Source of the DNA: Bacteroidota bacterium
Lineage (GTDB): Bacteria; Bacteroidota; Ignavibacteria; Ignavibacteriales; SURF-24
Length of the DNA stretch: 38,050 nt
Direction of reading: 5' to 3'
NCBI GenBank assembly: GCA_030706145.1
Contig: JAUZPB010000032.1
Location: forward strand, 1-38,050
Positions 1-8,241 of the stretch are shown piece by piece. The stretch's first letter is position 1. Each line of letters begins with the position of its first letter. Position numbers and translations under genes: made by a program. Under the pieces are notes generated by a model. That model worked only from the letters and a program-made list of their open reading frames with translations. It searched no databases and was not told the origin of the DNA.

Positions 1-33
1 CCGCTTTTTAAATATTAAGGAAAGTATATAAAA

Positions 34-1323
34 CTAAATTATGGCCTTAATTGATTCATAATGTGCCTTTACTGTTTTCTCCAGATCATCTTTTGTATGC
101 GCAGTAGATACAAACATTGCTTCAAACTGCGCAGGAGCAAGATATATTCCTCGCTTAAGCATTTCGTGGAAATATTTTCCATATAGTTCTGTATTTGAAC
201 TTACTGCACCTTCATAGTCTGTAACAGGCCTTTCTGTAAAAAACATTGCCATCATCGAGGCAACGCGGTTTAATGCATAGTTTTTTCCTAGCTTCTTAAG
301 GTTTTCCTTCATTCCCATTTCAAGGTATTTCGATTTTTCTTCTAATATGGCATATACCTCAGGATGCTCTTTTATGTATGTCAGAGCTGCATATCCAGCC
401 GACATGGCAAGCGGATTTCCACTCAAGGTTCCTGCCTGATATATTGGCCCGCTTGGCGCTACCATCTCCATTATCTCTTTCTTCCCGCCAAATGCACCAA
501 CAGGCAGCCCTGCCCCTATTATCTTGCCGAATGTTGTCAGATCAGGCTCTACTCCAAGTAGCTTTTGCGCACCTCCTGAAGTGACGCGGAATCCTGTCAT
601 TACTTCGTCAAATATAAGTACTATCTTCTCTTCCTGGCAGATCTGCTTTAATTCCTTTAGGAATTCTTTCTTCATTTCAATTACACCCATATTTCCTGCT
701 ACAGGTTCAATTATTACAGCTGCAATTTCTCCTTTGTTGCTCTGCACAAGCTTCTTTATTGATTCAATATGATTGAAATCTCCAAGTAATGTGTCTGCCG
801 CATTTCCTTTTGTTACACCTGGACTTGTAGGCACTCCTAAAGTTAAGGCTCCTGAGCCCGCCTTTATAAGAAAATAATCTGCATGCCCATGATAGCAGCC
901 TTCAAACTTTATAAACTTCTCTTTTTTTGTGTATCCCCTTGCAGCCCTTATTGCACTCATCGTGGCTTCTGTACCACTGTTGACCATTCTTACCATTTGT
1001 ACCGACGGTACAAGCTCACTTATAAGCTTTGCCATCTTTACTTCGAGCTCAGTCGGCGCGCCAAAACTGGTTCCCATCTCTATTGACTTAATTAACGCGT
1101 CTTTTATGAAGTCGGGATTGTGACCGAACAGATGCGGACCCCAGCTTCCAATATATTCTACATACTCATTTCCATCAACGTCTTCTATCTTTGAACCATA
1201 TCCCTTCTTTATGAAAAGCGGTGTACCGCCAACTGACCTGAATGCCCTTACAGGAGAGTTTACTCCTCCTGGAATATATTCCTTTGCTTCTTCAAATAGT
1301 TTTTCACTCTTTGTTGTATTCAT
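34..1323 (-). CDS. hemL: Glutamate-1-semialdehyde 2,1-aminomutase
   Basis: PLP-dependent enzyme of the C5 tetrapyrrole pathway; it converts glutamate-1-semialdehyde to 5-aminolevulinate in the cytoplasm. The 429-residue protein matches the usual family length and carries the class-III aminotransferase landmarks: PGGVNSPVRAF near the N-terminus, NSGTEATMSAIR, the cofactor-binding FDEVMTGFR, and the Schiff-base lysine in TFGKIIGAGLPVG (K267). The reading frame is open up to 1359, but an AAGGA sequence lies about 8 nt before the ATG at 1321-1323, so I use that start and treat the 12 extra upstream residues as untranslated. It is transcribed away from the CHASE2 activator gene, and the 179-bp divergent gap would hold its promoter. 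Downstream gene context lies outside the window. Identification is very secure. Confidence 0.96.
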   Translation of the reverse strand: MNTTKSEKLFEEAKEYIPGGVNSPVRAFRSVGGTPLFIKKGYGSKIEDVDGNEYVEYIGSWGPHLFGHNPDFIKDALIKSIEMGTSFGAPTELEVKMAKLISELVPSVQMVRMVNSGTEATMSAIRAARGYTKKEKFIKFEGCYHGHADYFLIKAGSGALTLGVPTSPGVTKGNAADTLLGDFNHIESIKKLVQSNKGEIAAVIIEPVAGNMGVIEMKKEFLKELKQICQEEKIVLIFDEVMTGFRVTSGGAQKLLGVEPDLTTFGKIIGAGLPVGAFGGKKEIMEMVAPSGPIYQAGTLSGNPLAMSAGYAALTYIKEHPEVYAILEEKSKYLEMGMKENLKKLGKNYALNRVASMMAMFFTERPVTDYEGAVSSNTELYGKYFHEMLKRGIYLAPAQFEAMFVSTAHTKDDLEKTVKAHYESIKAII

Positions 1324-1502
1324 TTCTTTATTCCTTAATATTTTTGATAAACTGCCCATATGACAGAGAGTTTAATATCGGAACCTTATTTTCCATAGTA
1401 ACTAAAATACAATTATTTATTATCTTATACCTTATGAATTATAAGCCTTGTTGTACCTGTATTAATTTTCTTATAAAGGATTTTCTTCCGGTATAGTTTA
1501 AT

Positions 1503-3971
1503 ATGACCAAATATAAGTTACATATAAAAATACTGATTGTTCTTATTTCGCTTTTGGCAATATTTATATTCCGCGATTCCAGCCTTTTTTTTGACCAGAA
1601 ATGCAGCAGATTTCTTTATAAGCTAAATCCTCCTGAAAACCCGGATACAAATATCGTAATAATTCATATAGATAAAACAGATATTGACAACCTTGGCCCA
1701 TGGCCCTTAAAACGCAGCTATTATGCTCTCCTTATTAAAGATCTTACAGAACTGAATGTAAAGTCTATAGGTATAGAGATCTTTCTATCTGATAGGCTGC
1801 CTAGCCAGTCTATATATAATGACCTTCTAAATAATGAGATAAGAAGATCTGGCCGTGTCGTGGTCTCCTCTGTTGTTGAGTCTTATAGTAATTTACCTAA
1901 TTCAGGCACTCTTATTCTCCCTCAGCCAAAACAGTCAATTGCTGAACTTTCTACAGGACATCTGGATTATATTGAGAATGCAGGGATTTTTGTGCCTCTT
2001 AGCTATCACAAAAACTCTATCAGCGAGGATGCATTTTCATTGGCTTTGGCAAAAAAATCTTATGCAAAATCTATTTCATTACCATCTGACAGCCTGATTA
2101 AACTTAACTTCTTCTCTTCCTGGAAAAAATTCAGGAACTATACTTTCCTTGAGTTCTTTAACCTTTTTGAAAACCATAAAAGTTCGCTTAATAGCTTAAA
2201 AAATAAGATAGTCCTTGTTGGACTTAGCGATACACAGGAGTCGGCAAGCGTCATACAGACTTCTTTTGATAACCAGCTCCCAGGAATCGGCCTGCATGCC
2301 TTTGCTCTGGATAACATCCTTAATAAACGCTACATAAGAACAGACTATGAGCTTATTACTTCTCTTATACTTATTGTCCTTTTGGTTTTGCTTGTAATAT
2401 TGAACCTGAATTTTAGAGCCCTGATCAGGTATCTTTCTGCCTTTGTTTTATTTTTCCTTATCAGCTATCTGTCTTTGAATATCTTTTATATTCAGCTCGA
2501 TTATTCAGTCTTTTTGATCCCATGGCTGCTTGTGGGACTCTTTGACCTGTCTTTATTTTTAATCAAAAAAAATATTGAGTTTACTTTCTTTAGATCTGAG
2601 GCTGAAAAACTAAAAATAAAACTTAAGGAAAAAGAAACAAGGCTCTCTGATCTTGAAAAGGAACTTGAACTTGCGGGCATTGGCTCTTTATCCTCTTCTT
2701 CGTCAGGTAAATTGACTGAAAAGATCTCTGCCTTAAAAAATGAAATTGAAAACTTAAAACTTCAGCAGGAAGATCAGTTCTTAAATACCGAACTGCAAAA
2801 GGAGATGACCAGCTCTGAGAACTTCTTTGGTATTATATATAAAAGCATAGCGATGCAATCTGTTGTTTCTCTTATCACAAAGGTTGCCCCCACAGATGCT
2901 ACAACGCTTATTCTAGGTGAAAGCGGTACTGGAAAGGAACTTGTTGCAAGGGCAATCCACCAGCTTAACGATAGAAGAAAACTTAACGCATTTGTGGCCG
3001 TTAACTGCGCAGCTTTGTCTGATACTCTGCTCGAAAGTGAACTCTTTGGACACGTAAAAGGAGCTTTTACCAATGCTATCGCAGATAAAATAGGTCGTTT
3101 TGAGGCAGCCGATAAGGGAACTATATTCTTGGATGAAATTGGTGAAACATCTGAAAATTTCCAGGTAAAACTCTTAAGGATCCTTCAGACAGGCGAATTT
3201 GAAAAGGTGGGCTCTTCAAAGACAATTAAAACCGACGTTAGAGTAATTGCTGCTACTAATAAGAATCTGGAAGAACTGGTTAATGAGAAGAAATTCCGAG
3301 AGGACCTTTATTACAGGCTGAATGTAATTAAAATCGAACTGCCCCCTTTAAGAGACAGAAAAGAAGATATTAACGCAATTGCTTCTTTTTTCCTTTCTTC
3401 AGACGGTCCGGATAAGTTTTCTCTTTCAAAGGCCGCTTCGGATCAGCTGAATAAATACGACTGGAGGGGTAACGTTCGTGAACTTCAGTCTGCACTTAAA
3501 CGCGCTATGATTTTTGCCGGTTCGGCCCATAGAGACTTTATTAAGCTTAGCGACCTTCCTGAAGAGATAATTAGTAAAGATAAGTCGAACCTGGAAACAA
3601 TGATATTAGAATCCTTAAGAGAAAAAAAATTCTCCCATTCTTCTATTAATGAAACGGCAAAGGAACTGGGCAGCTTAAGCAGGGCAGTAGTATCCGAAAA
3701 TTTCAGGGGCATTGCATTTAGAACTTACTGCAGCTTTAACTTCGACCTCGAAAAGACTATACTCGAACTGTCTCAGTCTGACGACCTTAAGGTCCAGGAC
3801 AAAGTTAGAACAAAGGTCAAAACCTTTCTCTGTAATATTGAAGATGATGTAAATAAGCTAAAACCATCTGACTTTCAGAGTGTAAAGGGGAAACTGAATT
3901 CTAAGTATAAAAACCTCCCTCAGAAATATCATTCTTATCTTGATCAGATTATTATCCATTTGTTAAAGTAA
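1503..3971 (+). CDS. Membrane-bound CHASE2 sensor / sigma-54-dependent transcriptional activator
   Basis: 822 residues. A TM helix (about 8-24) is followed by a CHASE2-type extracytoplasmic sensor (about 25-275), a cluster of three TM helices (about 283-355) and a coiled coil (about 365-430). The sigma-54 AAA+ domain (about 445-680) shows Walker A GESGTGKE at 472-479, Walker B FLDEIGE with D544-E545, sensor-I-like RVIAATNK and WRGNVREL. The sigma-54-contacting loop reads GAFTNA (520-525) instead of GAFTGA. The C-terminal 130 residues are not a classical Fis helix-turn-helix, but the stretch around 705-735 (INETAKELG ... SRAVVSENFRG) looks like a helix-turn-helix and probably binds DNA. Known activators of this class hydrolyse ATP to open sigma-54 polymerase. 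The adjoining operon for envelope proteins is the likely target (inference). No clear Shine-Dalgarno precedes the ATG. Confidence 0.9.
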   Translation: MTKYKLHIKILIVLISLLAIFIFRDSSLFFDQKCSRFLYKLNPPENPDTNIVIIHIDKTDIDNLGPWPLKRSYYALLIKDLTELNVKSIGIEIFLSDRLPSQSIYNDLLNNEIRRSGRVVVSSVVESYSNLPNSGTLILPQPKQSIAELSTGHLDYIENAGIFVPLSYHKNSISEDAFSLALAKKSYAKSISLPSDSLIKLNFFSSWKKFRNYTFLEFFNLFENHKSSLNSLKNKIVLVGLSDTQESASVIQTSFDNQLPGIGLHAFALDNILNKRYIRTDYELITSLILIVLLVLLVILNLNFRALIRYLSAFVLFFLISYLSLNIFYIQLDYSVFLIPWLLVGLFDLSLFLIKKNIEFTFFRSEAEKLKIKLKEKETRLSDLEKELELAGIGSLSSSSSGKLTEKISALKNEIENLKLQQEDQFLNTELQKEMTSSENFFGIIYKSIAMQSVVSLITKVAPTDATTLILGESGTGKELVARAIHQLNDRRKLNAFVAVNCAALSDTLLESELFGHVKGAFTNAIADKIGRFEAADKGTIFLDEIGETSENFQVKLLRILQTGEFEKVGSSKTIKTDVRVIAATNKNLEELVNEKKFREDLYYRLNVIKIELPPLRDRKEDINAIASFFLSSDGPDKFSLSKAASDQLNKYDWRGNVRELQSALKRAMIFAGSAHRDFIKLSDLPEEIISKDKSNLETMILESLREKKFSHSSINETAKELGSLSRAVVSENFRGIAFRTYCSFNFDLEKTILELSQSDDLKVQDKVRTKVKTFLCNIEDDVNKLKPSDFQSVKGKLNSKYKNLPQKYHSYLDQIIIHLLK

Positions 3972-4007
3972 TAAGCAAAAAACCTTGTAAGTGACTGGAA
4001 TTTGCCC

Positions 4008-4044
4008 TTTCCAGGCATTTGAAGTGTTTTTCCAGGCATTTGAA
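4008..4044 (+). promoter_or_regulatory. Tandem 16-bp direct repeats, candidate activator (enhancer) sites
   Basis: TTTCCAGGCATTTGAA occurs exactly twice, at 4008-4023 and 4029-4044. Start-to-start spacing is 21 bp, two helical turns, so both copies face the same side of the DNA. Each copy has imperfect dyad character (TTCCA ... TTGAA). A degraded third copy (TCATGCATTTCAA) lies at 4050-4062. They sit about 60-95 bp upstream of the sigma-54-like -24 element, a normal distance for enhancer sites. Alternative: part of the first copy forms a small hairpin with CTGGAA at 3995-4000, which could be a weak terminator of the activator gene. Confidence 0.55.
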
Positions 4045-4101
4045 TTCCCTCATGCATTTCAAAAAAGTGCGAAAATACGCTAAAATCAAGCTATTCTATT
4101 C

Positions 4102-4117
4102 TGGCACGCCTTATGAC
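4102..4117 (+). promoter_or_regulatory. Sigma-54-like promoter of the lipoprotein/FecR operon
   Basis: The sequence TGGCACG at 4102-4108 is a perfect -24 element. Four bases later the -12 position reads ATGAC (4113-4117) where TTGCW is expected; the G is at the right spacing but the following invariant C is A. Transcription would start near 4126, leaving about 50 nt before the lipoprotein start at 4179. The position directly downstream of a sigma-54 activator gene and of the paired direct repeats supports the call; the imperfect -12 box weakens it. A TATATAAG tract just downstream could instead serve a vegetative promoter. Confidence 0.5.
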
Positions 4118-4178
4118 TATATAAGAGAAAGAAATTCTTAATAGTTTTAACTTTAACACAAAATAGGGAGTGCACAAT

Positions 4179-5159
4179 ATGAAACCGAACAACCTTCGAT
4201 TAGTGAACTGGATGGCTTTTTTTGTATTATTGGTATCTTTTGTTTGGATGACAGGATGCTCTAAAGATAATAGCGTAGTTGATCCACAGGGTAGTATAGA
4301 CCAGTCGACTAAAGCTGCTATGGAGAAGGTAGCTGTCAGCGATGAGACGGTCGCTTCTTTTGAACCAAACTATAATGAGGAAGATGTTACTGGATTTGTT
4401 CTTGGCAAGGTAGCTACTCAGATCTACCCTGTAAAAGTTTGGCAGAAAATGACCAGGGTTAGCAGAAATTTTGACGCTACTTACTCTGGCGATACAGCCT
4501 ATGGCAAGGTTACTTCTAATTTTGAGGGTACTCTCTATGTCGCTGGTTCTTATACAAAATCCCAGAGCGGAAGTCCTGTGGTTATAGATACTGTCGTATC
4601 AAAACAGTTCAGCACCTCAATTGTTCACAATGTTATTTTAGTTAAAACAGCCAGCCAGGATACTTCAAAGGAGCACTGGAAAGTCGTCGCAGTTTCATTG
4701 CCCGAAGGCGGTACACTGACAAGCAATATCCAGATACAGAAAATGACCCTTTTCCTTGCTAATGGCGATACTCTTAATATAACTTCACCTAACAACTATT
4801 ATCTCTATAAAATGACTGGAAAGAGAAGAATGATACCTTCTGTCTCCAAAGGTGCCGCCCTTAAGGTAAGAGTTGAATTGACTAGTGCTTATGCAGATAC
4901 TGACTTTGTCTCGGTTACTCACGGCGCTATCTATGACAGCTTTATGAAAGGCCACTATAGAGTAAAAACTAAATTTAATTTGATCTCTTCTACACCCGAA
5001 GGTGCATCTTACCGTAAGGTTTATGAAGCTACTATTAAGACAAATCAGTATATGGGTTATTTCCACGCTGTAGTTAATGCGATCCCAAGGGGAGTTGTTA
5101 TGGACGATAAGGCCCCGGTTGAGACTAATACCTGGGGTATACCTTATTTCGTTAAATAA
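4179..5159 (+). CDS. Putative lipoprotein of unknown function (first gene of envelope operon)
   Basis: I do not recognise this 326-residue protein. It has a lipoprotein signal peptide: a hydrophobic segment (about 11-24) ending in the lipobox MTGC, with C27 as the predicted lipidated residue and S-K-D after it. The mature part is rich in beta-prone, Thr/Ser/Val sequence (for example GKVTSNFEGTLYVAG) with no catalytic motif visible, and the C-terminus ends WGIPYFVK. The ATG at 4179 is preceded by AGGGAG with 8-nt spacing; an in-frame GTG at 4170 overlaps that ribosome site and is rejected. It is the first gene after the sigma-54-like promoter and is followed by a strong hairpin, so it may be made in excess over the later operon genes. 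Likely location is the inner leaflet of the outer membrane, facing the periplasm (inference). Confidence 0.87.
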   Translation: MKPNNLRLVNWMAFFVLLVSFVWMTGCSKDNSVVDPQGSIDQSTKAAMEKVAVSDETVASFEPNYNEEDVTGFVLGKVATQIYPVKVWQKMTRVSRNFDATYSGDTAYGKVTSNFEGTLYVAGSYTKSQSGSPVVIDTVVSKQFSTSIVHNVILVKTASQDTSKEHWKVVAVSLPEGGTLTSNIQIQKMTLFLANGDTLNITSPNNYYLYKMTGKRRMIPSVSKGAALKVRVELTSAYADTDFVSVTHGAIYDSFMKGHYRVKTKFNLISSTPEGASYRKVYEATIKTNQYMGYFHAVVNAIPRGVVMDDKAPVETNTWGIPYFVK

Positions 5160-5190
5160 ATATCCTTTTTGATTTTACTTTAGATGAGAA

Positions 5191-5240
5191 AAGGTGGCGG
5201 CCAGGTATCTACTTTTTGTAGCTGGCCGTCCTTCTTTATA
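5191..5240 (+). terminator. Strong hairpin between operon genes (partial terminator / attenuator)
   Basis: CGGCCAG (5198-5204) pairs with CTGGCCG (5222-5228). A 4-nt bulge on one side is followed by an inner stem CTAC/GTAG around a TTTTT loop. AAGG and CCTT can extend the base. The tail TTCTTTAT is only moderately T-rich, so readthrough into the next lipoprotein gene is plausible. Confidence 0.6.
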
Positions 5241-5279
5241 TTGAATTAGAACCCGGACTGTATTAAATTCACACTTACA

Positions 5280-6200
5280 ATGAAGAAATTATCTGCCTAT
5301 ATATTAATAACTCTTATTCCTTTGCTGCTCTTTGCCTGCAGTAAACCACTGCCTACTGAATTGGTTGGCAATGAGAGCTCAGATGAGCAAAGCTCACTCG
5401 AGTTTAATACTATTTCTTCTGATGATGAATTATTATACAAGAACGGCTATGATTCTACTGGTACTGATCTTTCTGTCCCCAGTACCTCTGTTGTAATTTC
5501 CGCAAGCTCTATTAAAACTACTTATAAGTCTAAAACTGAAGTAAAAGAACTTGCTGAAGCTGCTTTCTTTGACAGGGAAATGCCTGTAAAACGCCAGGGT
5601 GGAAAACTCTTAGGCTATAGGACAAAACTTTTGGGCGTCGTTAGCTTTAATAACCTGCAGGCACGGGTTGTCCCTTTTATGGCTTCTTTTAGAGAACATG
5701 GTGCAATAAAAGATACTTTACTCGGTTCATACTTCCTGCTCTATAAAAATAATAATTCTGGCGATCCATTTAATTTTGTACACGATTCAAATATTCACTT
5801 TAGACTAAAAGGCATTATGAACAGATCCGATGAGTTTGAGATCTCTACCCCAAAGGAGATTTCTGCCGAGGTCGATGTAAGCGGATCTTTGTCTAATAAT
5901 GACCTTAGCTTTAAGATTAAATGGGATAAGGCCCTTCAGGGAAAAATCCAGATCCTTATCAGCGGACTTAGCATCTCACAGAAAAATACTGTCCCTTTTG
6001 CTAAAATATATACAGATGATAAGGGCTTGGCTAAGATACCTTCTTCATTTCTTAAGGACTTCCCTCTTGCTAATTTCGATAGGATTGTCTTTACTCTTTC
6101 TAGAAGAAAAACAACAGAGTATAAATCAGGAAGTATCATAAAAGATAACACAATTGTTGCACAAACCATACATAGCATTCAGCTCGATATTCCGAAATAG
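5280..6200 (+). CDS. Putative lipoprotein of unknown function (second gene of envelope operon)
   Basis: 306 residues, not recognised. The N-terminus MKKLSAYILITLIPLLLFAC is a clear lipoprotein signal with C20 as the lipidation site and S-K-P following. An acidic, Ser-rich linker (about 25-75) precedes a beta-rich body. Around residues 75-120 lies a Lys/Glu-rich segment (KTEVKELAEAAFFDREMPVK). No enzyme motif was seen. The ATG at 5280 lies 120 bp after the first lipoprotein and lacks a strong ribosome site. Its 3' end overlaps the signal-peptide region of the outer-membrane gene, which suggests translational coupling. It may be a partner of that barrel (inference from gene order). Confidence 0.85.
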   Translation: MKKLSAYILITLIPLLLFACSKPLPTELVGNESSDEQSSLEFNTISSDDELLYKNGYDSTGTDLSVPSTSVVISASSIKTTYKSKTEVKELAEAAFFDREMPVKRQGGKLLGYRTKLLGVVSFNNLQARVVPFMASFREHGAIKDTLLGSYFLLYKNNNSGDPFNFVHDSNIHFRLKGIMNRSDEFEISTPKEISAEVDVSGSLSNNDLSFKIKWDKALQGKIQILISGLSISQKNTVPFAKIYTDDKGLAKIPSSFLKDFPLANFDRIVFTLSRRKTTEYKSGSIIKDNTIVAQTIHSIQLDIPK

Positions 6201-8193
6201 ATTATTAATAGCCTCATTGGGTATTGTAATGCTTTTTTCGTATAGAATATTTGCACAAAACTCTCTTGACCTTACAGGTAACCTGGCGAATTCTAAGAAT
6301 TCTCAGTTTAACCTGAATGGCCTTGAAAGTAACCGCTCGGCCTTTTCTAGCATAAAGGACTGGGAGTTCTCTGTGACTTATGGTGGCGAGTTTGCCAACA
6401 GCTTTAATGGCAACCTTTATCTTCTCTCACTCTCAAAAAGATTAAACGATAATTATTTCTATATCAGGTATTCTCCTGGGTACTTTAAAGATTTTACTTT
6501 TAATACTGGGACTAATATTAATTTTGGTGATACACTTGCTGTAGAGCTTAAATCTCTTTTTCACTATGAGGAGCTCTTTGGCTTTGGTTATTCACGCCCG
6601 CTTTCAAAAACTTTAAGCGCAGGCTTTTCCTTTAGATATTTTAAGCAGCAGTTCTCTAACGACCAGGCAAGCCTTAAATATAATAATAATTCTACCTCTA
6701 TCGTTGTTAATACGAAAAGCGAATCTGATAACTTCTGGATTGGTGATTTGGGCCTGAATTATTACCCGGCTTCTTTTCTTAACCTTAGCTTTTCTACAAT
6801 TAACCTCATAAAAGCTGAAGCATCAGTCGTCTCTGAGGAGAACTTACCCTACAAGATGAAAATGGATAGATCACTCCTCCTGGGACTAAATTACCAGATG
6901 ACAAATAACTTCAATGCAAAGCTGTACTATGAATTTAACAGGTCCTTTCAGGCTTCTGTTAATACGGGATTTGATCTTTTGGGTGGAAACTTAAACCTTT
7001 CTCTAGGCGCCTTTCACGATATTGATCAGGCGCCATATATTGCTGGAATTGTTCCAGGAATTAATTATTCAACAGGGCTTTTTTCTGTATCACTGACCGG
7101 AGTAAAATATTTTAGCGACCGGACCAATCAGGTGCACCCCATTACGGAATTTCGTGAAAAGGGTTTGCACAATATTCTAAACAATAGCTATAGTTTCGAT
7201 AAAGCTGTCCTTAGCGTTAATTTTGCTCTTAATACTATAGATGAAAAAATATTAAAGTTTGTAGATGTAAATGTAATTCAGGATATTTTTCCTACTCTTG
7301 CCGATAAATACCTGGAGAGCCCTTTTGCTGTAGCTAAAGTGATCAACCTTTCTGATAAAACTGTTTCTGTAAAACCCTACTGCCGTATTTCCGGAATAAA
7401 TAACGATAAGGTGCAGTCACCATCTTTTACAATTGCACCAAAAGATACGGCTGAAATACCTTTTTACACCATAATCGATCAGTCTGCCAGGATAAACAGG
7501 AAAATGGGCATTTCTCAGGCTGATTTTTATGTCTCATCTGGAAACGACAGCCAGATGGACGATGAGTTCCATAAACCTGTCCTTGTAAACGACGTTAATA
7601 GCTGGGATGGTAAGGTATCTGACCTTAAGTATTTTGTCTGGCACGACCTTGATAGATCTCTTGTTACTGCAAAAAATATAATTCAGCTCCATAAACAGCA
7701 GCTGGATTCTTTACCTTCTGCTTTATCTAAGTTCTATATAACTTCGATCCTCTTTGAAAAATATGTAAGCCAGATGGTTTATGTCAGCGATCCAAGAGCT
7801 TCTGTAAACAGGGTCCAGTTTCCATCTGAAACTTTAAGCCTGAAAGGCGGTGCCTGCGATGACTTGAGCGTTGGCTTCTCAAGTCTTCTTGAAAGCGTTG
7901 GCATACAAACTGCCTTTGTTGATTTTAAGTCTGACTCTAGCATTAGTCATGTTAATTTGCTAGTTAATACGGAACTGTCTCCTGATCAGGCCAGGCTTAT
8001 TACTGGCAATGATAAAAAATATGTGCTGAGAAAAGATCAGTCAGGCAATGATGAGGTTTGGATCCCGCTCGAAATGACTTCTCTTACTGATTTTAATAAG
8101 GCCTGGGAAACTGCAGCTGAAAAATTTAATAGCGAGGCTATCGAAAAAATGGGACTGGCTAAGGGAACAGTTGAGATTGTAGATTTGTATTAG
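6154..8193 (+). CDS. Outer-membrane beta-barrel protein with C-terminal transglutaminase-like domain
   Basis: About 679 residues. The N-terminus (RNRLLIASLGIVMLFSYRIFAQ) is a signal peptide. Residues about 45-355 alternate polar and hydrophobic residues with aromatic strand ends (FAVTYGG-like strands, NDNYFYIRYSPGYF, LLLGLNYQM, FNAKLYYEF), typical of a PorV/TraF-like outer-membrane barrel. An Ig-like segment follows (about 365-460). The C-terminal part carries a transglutaminase/papain-like signature: LKGGACDDLSVGFSSLLESVGI with Cys568, then His599 in SHVNLLVN, and WIPLEMT where the third triad residue (usually Asp) would be Glu. The frame opens with TTG at 6154, overlapping the previous gene by 47 bp. 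The first ATG (6229) would cut off most of the signal peptide, so a TTG start at 6154 or 6157 is favoured but uncertain. The exact substrate is unknown. Confidence 0.82.
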   Translation: MLHKPYIAFSSIFRNRLLIASLGIVMLFSYRIFAQNSLDLTGNLANSKNSQFNLNGLESNRSAFSSIKDWEFSVTYGGEFANSFNGNLYLLSLSKRLNDNYFYIRYSPGYFKDFTFNTGTNINFGDTLAVELKSLFHYEELFGFGYSRPLSKTLSAGFSFRYFKQQFSNDQASLKYNNNSTSIVVNTKSESDNFWIGDLGLNYYPASFLNLSFSTINLIKAEASVVSEENLPYKMKMDRSLLLGLNYQMTNNFNAKLYYEFNRSFQASVNTGFDLLGGNLNLSLGAFHDIDQAPYIAGIVPGINYSTGLFSVSLTGVKYFSDRTNQVHPITEFREKGLHNILNNSYSFDKAVLSVNFALNTIDEKILKFVDVNVIQDIFPTLADKYLESPFAVAKVINLSDKTVSVKPYCRISGINNDKVQSPSFTIAPKDTAEIPFYTIIDQSARINRKMGISQADFYVSSGNDSQMDDEFHKPVLVNDVNSWDGKVSDLKYFVWHDLDRSLVTAKNIIQLHKQQLDSLPSALSKFYITSILFEKYVSQMVYVSDPRASVNRVQFPSETLSLKGGACDDLSVGFSSLLESVGIQTAFVDFKSDSSISHVNLLVNTELSPDQARLITGNDKKYVLRKDQSGNDEVWIPLEMTSLTDFNKAWETAAEKFNSEAIEKMGLAKGTVEIVDLY

Positions 8194-8241
8194 TATAAGA
8201 ATATTGATTTATGAAAAATCTCTTTTTTTTAAGGAAAATAG

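Noticed and set aside
1324-1359. Longer hemL start at 1359
   Set aside because: The 12 extra residues lack family similarity and the AAGGA ribosome site lies inside them, right before the ATG at 1323.
4170-4178. GTG start for the first lipoprotein
   Set aside because: It overlaps the AGGGAG ribosome site; the ATG at 4179 has correct spacing and gives a normal lipoprotein signal.
8196-8230. Hairpin GATTT/AAATC plus T-run before the FecR-like gene as a terminator
   Set aside because: Only a 5-bp AT-rich stem; the T-run directly precedes the ribosome site, and gene order argues for readthrough.
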